A stretch of 64,000 bases of DNA from an uncultured Tateyamaria sp. (GCA_905480645.1 CAJQRC010000028.1:1-64000); one strand, 5' to 3'. Positions 18,708 through 29,634 are shown, counted from the stretch's first letter. A program made the numbers and translations. Notes: generated from the sequence alone by a model not told the origin.

Positions 18708-20477
18708 ATGTCACCGCTGCTCGAGGTACAGAACTTGTCCATTGGTTTTGGCGCTGAGCCACCCGTTGTTTCATCCGTCAATTTTACAGTGAATGCGGGA
18801 GGTACACTTGCTATTGTTGGCGAAAGCGGTTCTGGAAAAACTTTAACATGCCGTTCCATCCTTCGTATTTTACCCGCTGCGGCACAAATGCGCAGCGGTA
18901 TGATTAATTTCGGTGTAAATGCCTCTAAACAGGAACTCTTGGCCCTTTCTGCGAATGACATTCGAGATGTGCGTGGTAGTAAAATATCAATGATATTTCA
19001 AGAGCCTATGCGGTCTCTTTCTCCATTGCACCGCATCGGTAATCAGGTCAGTGAGGTTCTTACGCTACACCGCAACATGTCACTAGTCGAAGCGAAAAAA
19101 GATGTGCTTGCAATGTTTGAACGTGTTGGTTTTGCAGATGTCGACCGGGCCTATCGGTCTTATCCTTTTGAAATGTCTGGGGGAATGAGACAACGAGCAA
19201 TGATTGCAATGGCGATGGTAGCAAAGCCTGATTTGTTAATCGCAGATGAACCAACAACGGCTTTAGATGTTACTACTCAAGCGCAAGTGTTGGGTTTGAT
19301 GAAGGACTTACAATTCGATACCGGAATGGCGTTGATTTTGGTTACACATGACCTTGGCGTCGTTGCTAATATGGCTGACAATGTTGTGGTGATGAACAAA
19401 GGTCGCATTATGGAAAGTGGTCCAGCAGCAATTGTACTCGGATCGCCTGCCCATGGGTATACAAAAAGACTTTTTGCAGCAGCGCCTATGATTCCTGAGA
19501 TTGCGCAACCAGCTGATCCAATATTACAAGATGATCCAATTCTTAAGTTGAGTAATGTTTCGAAAACCTATGTGTTGCGCGCAGGTGGATGGCGGAAAAC
19601 AATTAAAGTTCATGCCTGCAAAGATGTGACCCTTTCTGTCCAGCGCGGGAAAACCCTAGCAGTAGTTGGTGAGAGTGGATCAGGAAAGACAACCTGTGCC
19701 CGAATAGCTTTGGGCGCGGAGCAGCCAGACGCTGGTTCTAAGATCATATTTCAAGAGGACAAAAGTGGAGTACCCGTCTCTGTTAATGAAATGTCACGGG
19801 CTGAGAAAATAGCTTTTCAACGTCAAGCACAGATGGTTTTTCAGGATCCTTATTCGTCGCTCAGCCCGCGGATGCGTGTTGAGCAGGCATTGATGGAACC
19901 GATGGAAATTCATGAGATTGGGACCAAGGCGTCGCGTTGGGATAAGGCTGCTGAGATGCTTCATTGGGTAGGCCTTAAACCAGATATGCTAAAACGCTAC
20001 CCTCATGCATTTTCCGGTGGGCAGCGTCAGCGACTGTCGATTGCCCGTGCACTAACACTGGACCCCGTGCTACTCGTTTGTGATGAACCAACATCGGCGC
20101 TGGACGTTTCAGTTCAAGAACAGATACTTAATTTGCTTGAGGATATTCGCGATGGCATGGGACTAAGTTATCTTTTTATCAGTCATGACTTGGCAGTAGT
20201 CGCGCGCATAGCCGATGAAGTGGCCGTGATGCGCCAAGGGGTTGTCGTTGAGCAGGCACCGCCTGAAACGCTTTTTTACAATCCACGTCACCCGTATACG
20301 AAGGCCCTTATAGCAGCTCAACCGGAACCTGATGTAAACCGCCCTATCGATCTTGATAAGGTTGCTATTGGCGCAGGATCTTCTGCATCATGGCCAGAAA
20401 AGTACCGTTATGAAGGTGCTAACGCACCTGACCTTATTCAGATTGAACCTGGACACAAGGTACGCTGCAATGTTTGA
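18708..20477 (+). CDS. Fused peptide-type ABC transporter ATP-binding protein (two ATPase domains)
   Basis: A 589-residue protein with two complete ABC ATPase domains, as in YejF or a DppD-DppF fusion. Domain 1 has Walker A GESGSGKT near residue 45, signature MSGGMRQR and Walker [13 protein letters not shown]. Domain 2 has [28 protein letters not shown] and [12 protein letters not shown]. Each domain is followed by an oligopeptide-type C-terminal extension ([24 protein letters not shown]). It powers the importer formed with the next three genes. Its stop overlaps the solute-binding protein start by 8 nt. Confidence 0.93.
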   Translation: MSPLLEVQNLSIGFGAEPPVVSSVNFTVNAGGTLAIVGESGSGKTLTCRSILRILPAAAQMRSGMINFGVNASKQELLALSANDIRDVRGSKISMIFQEPMRSLSPLHRIGNQVSEVLTLHRNMSLVEAKKDVLAMFERVGFADVDRAYRSYPFEMSGGMRQRAMIAMAMVAKPDLLIADEPTTALDVTTQAQVLGLMKDLQFDTGMALILVTHDLGVVANMADNVVVMNKGRIMESGPAAIVLGSPAHGYTKRLFAAAPMIPEIAQPADPILQDDPILKLSNVSKTYVLRAGGWRKTIKVHACKDVTLSVQRGKTLAVVGESGSGKTTCARIALGAEQPDAGSKIIFQEDKSGVPVSVNEMSRAEKIAFQRQAQMVFQDPYSSLSPRMRVEQALMEPMEIHEIGTKASRWDKAAEMLHWVGLKPDMLKRYPHAFSGGQRQRLSIARALTLDPVLLVCDEPTSALDVSVQEQILNLLEDIRDGMGLSYLFISHDLAVVARIADEVAVMRQGVVVEQAPPETLFYNPRHPYTKALIAAQPEPDVNRPIDLDKVAIGAGSSASWPEKYRYEGANAPDLIQIEPGHKVRCNV

Positions 20478-22392
20478 TAAGTTCACTGTTATTTTACTTA
20501 CGGGATTTATGGCTTGGCCTGCATCGGCGGAGCCATTTGTTAAAGAAAGTGCTTTTTGGGCAGTAGAAGTTGAAAACGGTGAGCTTGATCCAGCGCCACT
20601 GCGAATCCCGCAAACCCCACTGATAGTAGATTTAGAGGACAAAGGTAGGCAATTAGGTGAACAGGGCGGCACCTTGCGCACTATGGTCACACGATCCAAA
20701 GATGTTCGACAGATGGTAGTTTATGGCTATGCAAGGCTGATTGGATACGATCATGAATACACCTTGCAGCCAGATATCTTACGTAAAGTTGATGTTGAGG
20801 ATGGCCGCATTTTCAGCATGTATTTGCGTCCAGGCCACCGTTGGTCTGATGGAGCACATTTTACATCTGCAGATTTTGAATATTGGTGGGAGCATGTGGC
20901 TCAAAATGTTAAGCTGAGCCCTAACGGTCCGCCTGAGGTTATGCGATCTGGTGACGAGATCGCTACTATGTCTTTCCCTGATGCCTATACTGTTGTGGTC
21001 GAATTTCCGCGACCAAACCCAGAGTTTCTTCAGTTGCTTGCTGGAGCTAGTCCTCCATTCATTTATAGGCCTGCGCATTATCTCAAACAGTTCCATGTTG
21101 CGTTTAATACTGCTGAGGCGATGCAAGAAATGATTGATAAAAAGCGTGTGCGAGGATGGGCTCCTTTGCACAACAAACTCGATAATATGTATAAGTTTGA
21201 TAATCATGAATTGCCAACTTTGCAGCCATGGATGCCGGTAACAACAGGTGGTGTTTCGCGACAAACATTTGTGCGAAACCCCTATTTTCATCGAATTGAT
21301 GCGCGCGGAACGCAATTGCCCTATATCGATGTAGTTGAAATGGCTGTTGTGGGATCTGGGCTCGTAGCAGCCAAGTCAAATGCAGGCGAAAGTGATTTGC
21401 AAGCCAGAGGCCTTGATTTTCGTGACGTATCAATCCTTAAAAAGGGTGAAGTAGACGGCGCAGCTTACCGTACATTTTTATGGGCTAATGGTGCAGCAAG
21501 TCAGATCGCAATTTATCCCAATCTAAATTTTGCTGACCCAATGTGGCGTGATATCATGCGTGATGTTCGTTTCCGGCGTGCACTTTCGATGGGTATTGAT
21601 CGCCGAATGATCAATCGAGCTTTATATTTCGGGCTCGGCACGGAGGGTGGTATGACTGCGCTTGCCAGTAGTCCTTTATTTGATGCCAGTAATCTGTCTC
21701 GATGGACGCTGTACGACCTGAAAGCTGCAAATGTACTGCTGGATGAAATGGGATTATATCAGCGTGACAAATCAGGTGTTAGATTATTGCCAGATGGGCG
21801 GCCGATGGAATTTGTTATTGAGACCGCAGGAGAACGCCAAGAGGTTGAAAATGCGCTTGCAATAATAACAGATACATGGCGTGATTTAGGCATTAAGCTA
21901 ATTATGCGGCCGCTTGATCGGGATATTTTACGAAACCGAATTTTTTCTGGTCTTACAATGGCATCCGTATGGTTTGGATGGGATAACGGTAATCCACAGG
22001 CTAACACGCCACCGGCTTATCTAGCTCCAACAGATCAGGTATTTTTTGCCTGGCCGAAATGGGGCCAATACTATCAAACACACGGTGCTGCAGGTGAACC
22101 GGTGGATATGGTGCCCGCTAGACGCCTTTTGGAGTTAAACGAGGAATGGGGGCAAGCCACTACTGATTTGCAACGCACAAATATATGGATGGAGATGTTA
22201 AAAATACACTCGGAGCAGCAGTTTGGTATTGGTGTCTTATCAGAAGCGCCGCAGCCTGTAGTAGTCTCAAATATGTTGCGCAATGTACCAGAGTTTGGGG
22301 TATGGGCTTGGGATCCTGGCGCTCATTTTGGCCTCCATCGTATAGATGAATTCTTTTTTGTGGACCATGGATTAGCACAGGTGACCAAATGA
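20470..22392 (+). CDS. Periplasmic solute-binding protein, peptide/nickel family 5
   Basis: A 640-residue secreted binding protein. The ATG at 20470 gives a clean signal peptide (core VILLTGFMAWPASA). Earlier in-frame starts inside the ATPase gene are rejected. The mature protein has the family-5 features, including WSDGAHFTSADFEYWWE and RFRRALSMGIDRRMINRALY. At about 620 mature residues it is longer than typical DppA/OppA, in the range of YejA-like proteins that take microcin C-like or modified peptides. The ligand is unknown. Overlaps at both ends (8 nt and ATGA) show a compact operon. Confidence 0.9.
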   Translation: MFDKFTVILLTGFMAWPASAEPFVKESAFWAVEVENGELDPAPLRIPQTPLIVDLEDKGRQLGEQGGTLRTMVTRSKDVRQMVVYGYARLIGYDHEYTLQPDILRKVDVEDGRIFSMYLRPGHRWSDGAHFTSADFEYWWEHVAQNVKLSPNGPPEVMRSGDEIATMSFPDAYTVVVEFPRPNPEFLQLLAGASPPFIYRPAHYLKQFHVAFNTAEAMQEMIDKKRVRGWAPLHNKLDNMYKFDNHELPTLQPWMPVTTGGVSRQTFVRNPYFHRIDARGTQLPYIDVVEMAVVGSGLVAAKSNAGESDLQARGLDFRDVSILKKGEVDGAAYRTFLWANGAASQIAIYPNLNFADPMWRDIMRDVRFRRALSMGIDRRMINRALYFGLGTEGGMTALASSPLFDASNLSRWTLYDLKAANVLLDEMGLYQRDKSGVRLLPDGRPMEFVIETAGERQEVENALAIITDTWRDLGIKLIMRPLDRDILRNRIFSGLTMASVWFGWDNGNPQANTPPAYLAPTDQVFFAWPKWGQYYQTHGAAGEPVDMVPARRLLELNEEWGQATTDLQRTNIWMEMLKIHSEQQFGIGVLSEAPQPVVVSNMLRNVPEFGVWAWDPGAHFGLHRIDEFFFVDHGLAQVTK

Positions 22393-23417
22393 TGTTTTTG
22401 CGTTATGCTGGTTACCGGTTTCTTACAATGCTGCTGACGTTAGCTGTTGTTTCAGTCCTGATCTTCATTATTATCAATTTGCCTCCCGGAGATTATTTAT
22501 CAAACCAGATTGCGGAGCTACAGGCAACTGGCCAGGCTGAAGGGGTTGCGAAGGCAGAATTCCTGCGCAGAGAATATGCATTGGATCGACCTCTTTGGGA
22601 ACAATATCTTATATGGGTTGGAGCACTTCCTGGACCTCAAGGTTTTTCCGGATTGCTTCAGGGTGATTTTGGTTGGTCATTCGAATTCGATGCGCCCGTT
22701 GCCGATATTGTTGGTGACGCGTTATGGTTAACGGTCTTAGTAAATCTAGCTGCGGTTTTGTTTGTTTATATGGTGGCATTGCCGTTAGGGGTACTTGCCG
22801 CTGCGAGATCTGCCACATGGGTGGATTATAGCACTGCTTTTATTGGTTATCTTGGTTTGGCGACACCCAACTTTTTACTTGCTTTGATACTATTTTACTA
22901 TGGACACAAACATCTAGGGTTGCCGATTGGGGGACTAATGTCCCCTGAATTTGAAGGTGAGCCAATGTCCTTTGATAAAGTTAAGTCTATTTTAGTGCAC
23001 TTGATTATACCAACGTTTGTGATTGGCACGTCAGGGGCAGCTGGTATGATGCAAAGGTTGAGAGCTAATATGCTTGATGAACTGTCAAAACCATATGTTG
23101 AAACGGCAACGGCTAAGGGTCTCTCACCCACTCGCTTGCTCACAAAATATCCCTTAAGAATGGCCTTCAATCCCTTTGTTGCCGATATTGGCAACCTGTT
23201 ACCTGCAATGGTCTCGGGATCTGTCTTGGTTTCTGTGGTTCTAGGACTTCAAACAATCGGGCCTGCCTTGCTGACTGCCCTTAAATCCCAAGACCAGTTT
23301 CTTGCTGCTTTTGTGCTTATGTTTGTGGCTTTATTGACGCTGATAGGAACTATGATTTCCGATCTGTTGCTGGTCTTACTTGATCCACGCATTCGTTACG
23401 GCGCACGGGAAGGATAA
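22389..23417 (+). CDS. ABC transporter permease (DppB/YejB type)
   Basis: A 342-residue inner-membrane permease with an N-terminal helix (MLLTLAVVSVLIFIIINLPPG) and about five more membrane segments. The cytoplasmic coupling loop is ETATAKGLSPTRLL. Long periplasmic loops match the DppB/YejB class. The start overlaps the binding-protein stop (ATGA), and the next permease begins 5 nt after the stop. It forms the membrane channel with the second permease. Confidence 0.92.
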   Translation: MMFLRYAGYRFLTMLLTLAVVSVLIFIIINLPPGDYLSNQIAELQATGQAEGVAKAEFLRREYALDRPLWEQYLIWVGALPGPQGFSGLLQGDFGWSFEFDAPVADIVGDALWLTVLVNLAAVLFVYMVALPLGVLAAARSATWVDYSTAFIGYLGLATPNFLLALILFYYGHKHLGLPIGGLMSPEFEGEPMSFDKVKSILVHLIIPTFVIGTSGAAGMMQRLRANMLDELSKPYVETATAKGLSPTRLLTKYPLRMAFNPFVADIGNLLPAMVSGSVLVSVVLGLQTIGPALLTALKSQDQFLAAFVLMFVALLTLIGTMISDLLLVLLDPRIRYGAREG

Positions 23418-23422
23418 ATGAT

Positions 23423-24577
23423 ATGAGTATTCTTCCTGATGGCCGTTTTGTTGATGACGCACCCTACGACCCTAATGTTGACCTGTCCGCTGTTGATAGA
23501 TCAGATATGGACGCGTCTAATTGGTTATTAGTGTGGCGCAAGTTTCGTCGCCATCGGTTAGGGCTTGTTTCAGGAATTTTTTTGTTGGTTGCCTATTTAG
23601 CCATTCCATTTGCTGGCTTTTTCTCTCCATACACTCCGAATGAGCGCAGCGCAGAATATTTGTATCATCCTCCGCAGGCGATCAATCTATGGCATGAAAA
23701 TGAATTTATTGGTCCCTTTGTATATCCGACACAAGCCAAAGCGGATTTAGAGAATTTTCGTTGGAACTACACTGTCGATGAAACCCTGCCAATGCCACTG
23801 CATTTTTTCTGTACAGGGGCAGAATATAACCTTTTTGGTTTTGTACCAACCAAAATGCATTTGTTCTGTGCACCTGAGGGTGCCACAGTTTTTATTCTTG
23901 GTTCTGACCGTCTCGGGCGAGATATTTTTTCGCGTATTTCTTATGGTGCCCAGTTATCATTAACCGTTGGTCTGATTGGTATCACTGTTTCATTCCTGCT
24001 AGGCATTACCCTAGGGTCGGTTGCAGGCTATTTTGGAGGATCAACAGATTGGTTAGTTAACCGTGCTATAGAAATTTTGCGTTCTCTGCCAGAATTACCA
24101 CTTTGGTTGGCCCTGTCGGCAGCGGTACCATCTAATTGGGGACCAGTTTCAGTTTTTTTCATTATATCAATTATTCTTGGAATATTGGATTGGCCAGGTT
24201 TGGCGCGTGCAGTCAGAAGTAAATTTCTCTCATTGAGAGAGGAGGAGTATGTCCGAGCAGCAGAGATGATGGGGGCCAAGCCCAGCCGAGTAATCCGTCG
24301 CCATTTGCTTCCAAACTTCATGAGTCATTTAATTGCGTCAGCGACGCTTTCTATCCCTGCAATGATTCTTGGAGAGACAGCATTATCATTCTTGGGGCTG
24401 GGATTGCGTGCACCTGCTGTTTCTTGGGGGGTAATGCTAAATGACGCTCAAAACCTTGCCAGCATTGAAATTTACCCTTGGACGGCGATTCCCATGCTAC
24501 CAATCATAATAGTAGTTCTGGCCTTCAACTTTCTGGGTGATGGATTACGTGATAGCCTCGACCCTTACAAAGTTTAA
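23423..24577 (+). CDS. ABC transporter permease (DppC/YejE type)
   Basis: A 384-residue permease, partner of the preceding gene. The N-terminal segment LVWRKFRRHRLGLVSGIFLLV is the usual DppC-type start. The protein carries a long periplasmic insert (about residues 65-165) before the permease core, as in YejE-like proteins. The coupling loop reads EEYVRAAEMMGAKPSRVIRRH, then GETALSFLGLGL. It is the last gene of the operon and converges with the helicase gene with 25 bp between stops. Confidence 0.92.
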   Translation: MSILPDGRFVDDAPYDPNVDLSAVDRSDMDASNWLLVWRKFRRHRLGLVSGIFLLVAYLAIPFAGFFSPYTPNERSAEYLYHPPQAINLWHENEFIGPFVYPTQAKADLENFRWNYTVDETLPMPLHFFCTGAEYNLFGFVPTKMHLFCAPEGATVFILGSDRLGRDIFSRISYGAQLSLTVGLIGITVSFLLGITLGSVAGYFGGSTDWLVNRAIEILRSLPELPLWLALSAAVPSNWGPVSVFFIISIILGILDWPGLARAVRSKFLSLREEEYVRAAEMMGAKPSRVIRRHLLPNFMSHLIASATLSIPAMILGETALSFLGLGLRAPAVSWGVMLNDAQNLASIEIYPWTAIPMLPIIIVVLAFNFLGDGLRDSLDPYKV

Positions 24578-24602
24578 AGTGTGAGTTGTATTAGCACCCA
24601 AT

Positions 24603-26654
24603 TTATACTTTACGGCGTGGTGGCTGTGAGCCTTCAGAAGCTGCGGCGCGTCTTGCTTTGTTCTTCTTACTGTTTGGCTTGCCGACTTTTGGAGCCGCGT
24701 TACTATGTGTCCTGTTTTTATTTGTTTTATGACGTGGTTTTTTCAATTCCGAAACACTACCATCTTTGACCGCCTTTTCAAGTGTTGAGGGTCCTTTTGA
24801 GAAGCGTGATTTTCCTTTTGTTTTTGGGATTATTTTTGAACTAATTTTAGGTTTTTTAATTCGTGGAGCGGGTGCATCATCCCAATCTATTGGGCCAGCG
24901 GGCTTAGTGTTTTCCGTTTCAGAAGAATTTGTTTTCCACACCCGTTTGGAAGATGCAATTGCAGGTGTATCTTTATCGTTTGAATTCGCCTTTGGTCGGT
25001 TGCCACGGCTGTTTTTTGGGCTGTTGGAAACAGATTTTGTGTTTGATTTTGACTCAAATCGAGGTTTAGGCAAATTGCTAACCTCCGGGGCCTCTTTCAG
25101 TCTAGTTACAACGAAACTACCTTCAATTTTTCTATCTTTACCAAGTGCGCTGATGAAACCTTTTGCAGTGCTTTCCTGTATCTCAATGTAAGTGATGTCG
25201 TCTTGAATGCGAATCGCTCCTATATCGTCCTTGGTAATATTGCCTGCGTTGCAAACAATCGGCAAAAGGCGCCTAACTTCAACGCCTTGATTGCGTCCAC
25301 CATTAATGGAAAACCAAACACTTGGACCAAAGGGTGCGCGCTCTTTGTGGGTTTTTTCAGAAGTCACTGCAGATAAATGCTCAGGCGCAGAATGTCTCAA
25401 GTTGTACGTACGTAAGATGGCTGCAGCCAACTGAGTTGCATCGAATTTATTGGTGAGGCTGGCTATTATATCTACCTCTCCTTCAGTCACAGCATCTGTC
25501 CACATTGGATCGGATAGCAATCGAACTTCATCTTGTGCTCGGATTGAATCTGCAGAAGGTGCGTCGATCCATTCGGCATCTAGTTTCGCGCTCTTTAGGA
25601 TGCGGATTGCTTTGGAACGCACCTTTGACGTGATGATTAGGGCGGAGATCCCTTTGCGGCCTGCGCGGCCCGTTCGACCAGAGCGGTGTAGCAGAGTTTC
25701 GTGGTTTGAAGGTAGCTCTGCATTTATTACTAATTCGAGGTTCGGTAGGTCGATGCCGCGTGCTGCTACGTCAGTTGCCACACAGACACGTGCACGCCCA
25801 TCGCGCATTGCTTGCAGGGCGTTTGTTCTTTCTGATTGAGTTAACTCGCCTGACAGGGCTACAACCAAAAATCCACGGTTTGAGAGGCGAGTTGTGACCC
25901 GATTTACCATCGCCCGGGTGTTGCAAAATACAATAGCATTCGGGGCTTCATGAAATCTGAGCAAGTTTATAATGGCATTTTCGGCGTCATGATTTGCGAC
26001 GAACATTGCTTGGTACGTGATGTCAGCATGTTGGCTGCCACCGCTCTCTACAGCTAAACGAACTGCATTTTTTTGATAGGTTTTTGCCAGTCTGGCGATT
26101 TGTGCTGGTACTGTGGCCGAGAACATAAGGGTCCGACGGTCCTCGGGGCATTTTCCGAGAATGAATTCGAGGTCTTCACGAAAGCCAAGATCCAGCATTT
26201 CGTCCGCTTCATCCAGCACGACGCCCCTGATCGTGGAAAGATCAATCGAACCTCGCATAATATGGTCACGTAATCTGCCTGGGGTCGCGACGACTATATG
26301 AGCGCCTCGGGTCAAAGCGCGACGTTCATCACGCATATCCATTCCGCCAACACATGAGGCCATTACAACGCCTGTTTCGGCATAAAGCCATGCAAGCTCG
26401 CGTTTGACTTGGATAGCTAATTCGCGTGTTGGTGCTATTATCAATGCTAGCGGCGCACTTGCTGCCGCAAACCTATCTCTATTCCCCAATAATGTTGGTC
26501 CCAGCGCCAGACCAAACCCTACGGTTTTGCCTGATCCAGTCTGAGCTGATACGAGCATATCTGAATCAACCAAGGCTGTGTTAGTGACGGCGGTTTGGAC
26601 CGGGGTCAACTCGGTGAACCCGCGGGCAGTCAGCGCGGTCTGGAGCGGTATCAT
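24603..26654 (-). CDS. DEAD-box RNA helicase with DbpA-type RNA-binding domain
   Basis: A 683-residue ATP-dependent RNA helicase. The core (about residues 1-370) has a Q-motif (GFTELTPVQ), motif I AQTGSGKT, Ia PTRELA, II DEADEMLD, III SAT, V ARGIDLPN and VI HRSGRTGRAG. A DbpA-like RNA-binding domain lies at about 455-530. The last 140 residues are a Lys/Arg/Ser-rich disordered tail. It probably acts in ribosome assembly or mRNA decay in the cold. The start is ATG at 26654; a TTG immediately before it is also possible. Confidence 0.93.
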   Translation of the reverse strand: MIPLQTALTARGFTELTPVQTAVTNTALVDSDMLVSAQTGSGKTVGFGLALGPTLLGNRDRFAAASAPLALIIAPTRELAIQVKRELAWLYAETGVVMASCVGGMDMRDERRALTRGAHIVVATPGRLRDHIMRGSIDLSTIRGVVLDEADEMLDLGFREDLEFILGKCPEDRRTLMFSATVPAQIARLAKTYQKNAVRLAVESGGSQHADITYQAMFVANHDAENAIINLLRFHEAPNAIVFCNTRAMVNRVTTRLSNRGFLVVALSGELTQSERTNALQAMRDGRARVCVATDVAARGIDLPNLELVINAELPSNHETLLHRSGRTGRAGRKGISALIITSKVRSKAIRILKSAKLDAEWIDAPSADSIRAQDEVRLLSDPMWTDAVTEGEVDIIASLTNKFDATQLAAAILRTYNLRHSAPEHLSAVTSEKTHKERAPFGPSVWFSINGGRNQGVEVRRLLPIVCNAGNITKDDIGAIRIQDDITYIEIQESTAKGFISALGKDRKIEGSFVVTRLKEAPEVSNLPKPRFESKSNTKSVSNSPKNSRGNRPKANSNDKDTPAIASSKRVWKTNSSETENTKPAGPIDWDDAPAPRIKKPKISSKIIPKTKGKSRFSKGPSTLEKAVKDGSVSELKKPRHKTNKNRTHSNAAPKVGKPNSKKNKARRAAASEGSQPPRRKV

Positions 26655-27155
26655 CAAAGTAATGATCCTATCAAATCAAAAGAAACCGGTTCATACCAGT
26701 TGTCAGGCCTGCGCGCCTATGCCCTTTTCGACGCTATGTCGAGAGAATTATCTGGTCTTATCCTTTTATAGCGACTTAATCTAAATTCTTTTTTTCAATG
26801 GTCGCTACTTTGGGTCTTTATGACAATTATAGATTTGGTATTCTGGACTGGGTGGAATTTTAAATTTGAACCATAAAAACGCTAAATTTCTGGCTCACAA
26901 TTCTTTATGAAAGCAATGCTAGCGGTTGTGCCATTGCAAAAAATCTGCTGATGGCATTTTATTTTTGCAATGAGTTATAACCTTAAATAGGCCCTCGACA
27001 TTTTTGATTAATGAACGCACAAAGAAAATTTACTTCCATTTGTATCTGTTGGTTTTTTTGATGCAGCGGGAGGGCCTCGGGAAATAGATTGCTGTGAATT
27101 ATACAGATTTAAGTTTAATGTGTGCAGTAGAGATACTAATTTTGAAGTTTAGATA
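26655..27155. other. Intergenic region with long-loop inverted repeat (26933-26971)
   Basis: About 500 bp between the helicase gene and the divergent glycan operon. Arms ATTGCAAAAA and TTTTTGCAAT (10 bp, perfect) at 26933-26942 and 26962-26971 enclose a 19-nt loop; there is no GC-rich stem, so a terminator is unlikely. Promoters for both flanking transcripts must lie here, but none is clear. No gene remnant was found. Confidence 0.4.
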
Positions 27156-28391
27156 ATGGCAAAGTCTATGGTCCAATTTACACCCAAACCCCCAGTGCAA
27201 ACTGGGGCAAGCTCACGCCGCGTAGTTTTATACAGCCACGATACATTTGGTTTGGGCCATTTACGCCGTAGTCGTGCCCTAGCTACCGCACTAACTGAAA
27301 GTGGCGTTGCAGGATCTGCTATAATTCTCACGGGCAGTCCGATAGCTGGTCGTTTTACCTTTCCAAAGGCTGTTGACCATGTGCGGTTGCCCGGGGTAAA
27401 AAAGTTAAGTGACGGTTCCTATGTCAGTCAGGTAACCGGAATGAACATCGATGCCACCACTGATTTGCGTGTGGGATTGATTAAGTCGACGCTCCAGCAA
27501 TACCAGCCAGATCTCTTAATTGTTGATAAAGAACCCACTGGGTTCCGTGGAGAATTGTTGTCGAGCTTATCAATGTTGAGCCGTCTTGGTAAGACACGCA
27601 TTGTGCTGGGGTTACGTGATGTTCTTGATGAACCGAAAGTTTTAGCTGCTGAATGGAAACGAAAAGGTGCTGTTGAAGCTGTTGAAAAATTTTATCATGA
27701 AACTTGGGTTTATGGTGTGAAATCTATCTATGATCCAACACTAGGCCTGCCGTTGTCAGATGCATCACGACACCGGATGTTTTGGACGGGTTATTTGCGT
27801 CGTAAAATCATAGATCCAGTAAGTGTGCCTAACCAACCCTTTGTACTTATAACACCCGGTGGAGGTGGTGATGGGCAAGCTATGGTTGATTTGGTATTGC
27901 GGGCTTATGAACTGGATCGGACGCTTACCCCGAATGCACTGCTTGTTTATGGGCCTTTTCTGTCTGGTGATGCCCGAAATTCTTTTGAGAAAAGGGTCGC
28001 AGCATTGAATGGTCGTGTGTCGACTACGGGCTTTGAGAGTCAGATTGAGTCGCTTTTTTCTGAAGCGAAAGGCGTCGTGTCCATGGGAGGGTATAACACC
28101 TTTTGTGAAGTTCTTTCTTTTGATAAACGTGCCATAATCGTTCCAAGAACTAAACCAAGGCTTGAACAATGGATACGCGCAAATCGAGCTGAAGAAATTG
28201 GACTAGTCCGCAATCTTGACGAATTTCGCGATGGTTTAACGCCACAGAGTATGATTGCTGCAATTCGCGGTTTGCCAAGTCAGCGTTGTCCATCTGAAGC
28301 GGGAGCTGATGGTCTCCTTGACGGCCTCAACGTAGTAATCGAACGAGCTCAACGTCTAATGTCTACGAGTATCAGCGATGCAGCGGAATGA
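27156..28391 (+). CDS. MurG-like (GT-B) glycosyltransferase, first gene of glycan operon
   Basis: A 411-residue predicted glycosyltransferase of the COG4671/MurG-like type. The N-terminus carries the acceptor-side motif DTFGLGHLRRSRALA, and the C-terminal domain has GGYNTFCEVLSFDKRAI with a following PRTKPRLEQWIRANR donor-site stretch. No signal peptide or membrane helix, so it acts in the cytoplasm, probably at the membrane face. The start has no clear Shine-Dalgarno site. Its stop overlaps the next gene's start (ATGA). It resembles the fifth gene of the operon, so the operon carries two related enzymes. Confidence 0.82.
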   Translation: MAKSMVQFTPKPPVQTGASSRRVVLYSHDTFGLGHLRRSRALATALTESGVAGSAIILTGSPIAGRFTFPKAVDHVRLPGVKKLSDGSYVSQVTGMNIDATTDLRVGLIKSTLQQYQPDLLIVDKEPTGFRGELLSSLSMLSRLGKTRIVLGLRDVLDEPKVLAAEWKRKGAVEAVEKFYHETWVYGVKSIYDPTLGLPLSDASRHRMFWTGYLRRKIIDPVSVPNQPFVLITPGGGGDGQAMVDLVLRAYELDRTLTPNALLVYGPFLSGDARNSFEKRVAALNGRVSTTGFESQIESLFSEAKGVVSMGGYNTFCEVLSFDKRAIIVPRTKPRLEQWIRANRAEEIGLVRNLDEFRDGLTPQSMIAAIRGLPSQRCPSEAGADGLLDGLNVVIERAQRLMSTSISDAAE

Positions 28392-29629
28392 CGAAGCTGG
28401 AGCCTCAGCTTGCTATTGTTGTTAAAGGATGGCCACGATTATCGGAAACTTTCATTGCGCAAGAGTTGGTAGCGTTAGAGCGCTCCGGCTTAGATTTTGA
28501 AATCTGGTCTCTTCGTCATCCAACAGATAAAAAAACGCACCCTTTACATGACCAGTTGCTCGCAAAAGTAATTTATTTGCCTGAATATTTACATCAAGAG
28601 CCAAGACGCGTGCTTCTTGCCTTTATGACAGTTATGCTCCGCCCTAACTTTTTCAAAGTGTTTACTCATTTTTTACAAGATTGGCGCCGTGAAAAGACCC
28701 GCAATCGCGTGCGACGTTTTGGTCAGGCGTGTGTAATGGCGCGAGAAATGCCAAAAGGGACTGAGGCGATTTATGCGCATTTTTTGCATACACCGTCGTC
28801 AGTTGCCAGGTATGTATCTGGTCTTAATTGTGTTCCATGGTCGTTTTCTGCACATGCTAAGGATATCTGGACTTCGCCTGATTGGGAGTTGCGCGAGAAA
28901 TTAAATAGTAAAACAATCGGTGCTGCCTTTGGAGCCACGTGTACTGCTTTTGGTGCAGAACATTTAAATAGTTTAGCTAAGACTACGCCAGTTGACCTAG
29001 TCTACCACGGCTTGGACCTTAAACGGTTCCCATTATCACGCGACCGTACATTCCGCGCAGCAAACGAGTCCTTTCATATGATGTCCGTGGGACGTTCGGT
29101 TGAAAAAAAAGGTTTCGACCGACTTATTAGTGCCCTCGCATTATTGCCCAAAGAAATTGATTGGCATTGGACCCATATCGGGAGCGGTGCTTTGGACATA
29201 AAAATGCGAGCTCAGGCTGAGGCTTTGGGGCTCACCCCTCAGATTACGTGGCTTGGTGCTTGTGATCAAAATGAAGTGATTGACACGATGCAAGTGGCAG
29301 ATCTTTTTGTTCTTCCTAGTCGTGTTGCAGTTGACGGTGATCGTGATGGTCTGCCTAATGTGCTCATGGAAGCAGCTAGTCAGATGTTGCCAATTTTGTC
29401 TACGCCTGTATCTGCCATCCCTGAATTCATTGATGATGGTGTGCATGGAATTTTAAGTGATGACACACCAGAAGCTTTGGCTGCGAATATGGTTCGTTTG
29501 GCGCAAAATCCAGATTTTAGTGCTGATCTAGCTAAAGCAGCATATAAAAGACTGTATTCAGATTTTCAGATGCAGCCTGGAATCAATCATCTAATATCGC
29601 GTCTAAGAAGCGTAATGGGTGGAATTTAA
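28388..29629 (+). CDS. GT4-family glycosyltransferase
   Basis: A 413-residue GT-B glycosyltransferase. The N-terminal SETFIAQELVALERSGLDFE is typical of colanic-acid/exopolysaccharide transferases. The C-terminal domain has VGRSVEKKGFDRLI and the donor-binding EX7E region (GLPNVLMEAASQMLPIL). It starts with ATGA overlap to gene 1; the next gene follows after 5 nt. It probably adds a hexose to a lipid-linked or soluble acceptor; donor and acceptor are unknown. Confidence 0.87.
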   Translation: MTKLEPQLAIVVKGWPRLSETFIAQELVALERSGLDFEIWSLRHPTDKKTHPLHDQLLAKVIYLPEYLHQEPRRVLLAFMTVMLRPNFFKVFTHFLQDWRREKTRNRVRRFGQACVMAREMPKGTEAIYAHFLHTPSSVARYVSGLNCVPWSFSAHAKDIWTSPDWELREKLNSKTIGAAFGATCTAFGAEHLNSLAKTTPVDLVYHGLDLKRFPLSRDRTFRAANESFHMMSVGRSVEKKGFDRLISALALLPKEIDWHWTHIGSGALDIKMRAQAEALGLTPQITWLGACDQNEVIDTMQVADLFVLPSRVAVDGDRDGLPNVLMEAASQMLPILSTPVSAIPEFIDDGVHGILSDDTPEALAANMVRLAQNPDFSADLAKAAYKRLYSDFQMQPGINHLISRLRSVMGGI

Positions 29630-29634
29630 ATAGA

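Noticed and set aside
20779-21315. Minus-strand frame of 178 codons inside the solute-binding protein gene
   Set aside because: Shadow of an unmistakable family-5 binding protein with signal peptide and conserved motifs.
26933-26971. Inverted repeat as a rho-independent terminator
   Set aside because: The stem is AT-rich with a 19-nt loop and no following T-tract; it is also upstream of, not after, genes on both sides.
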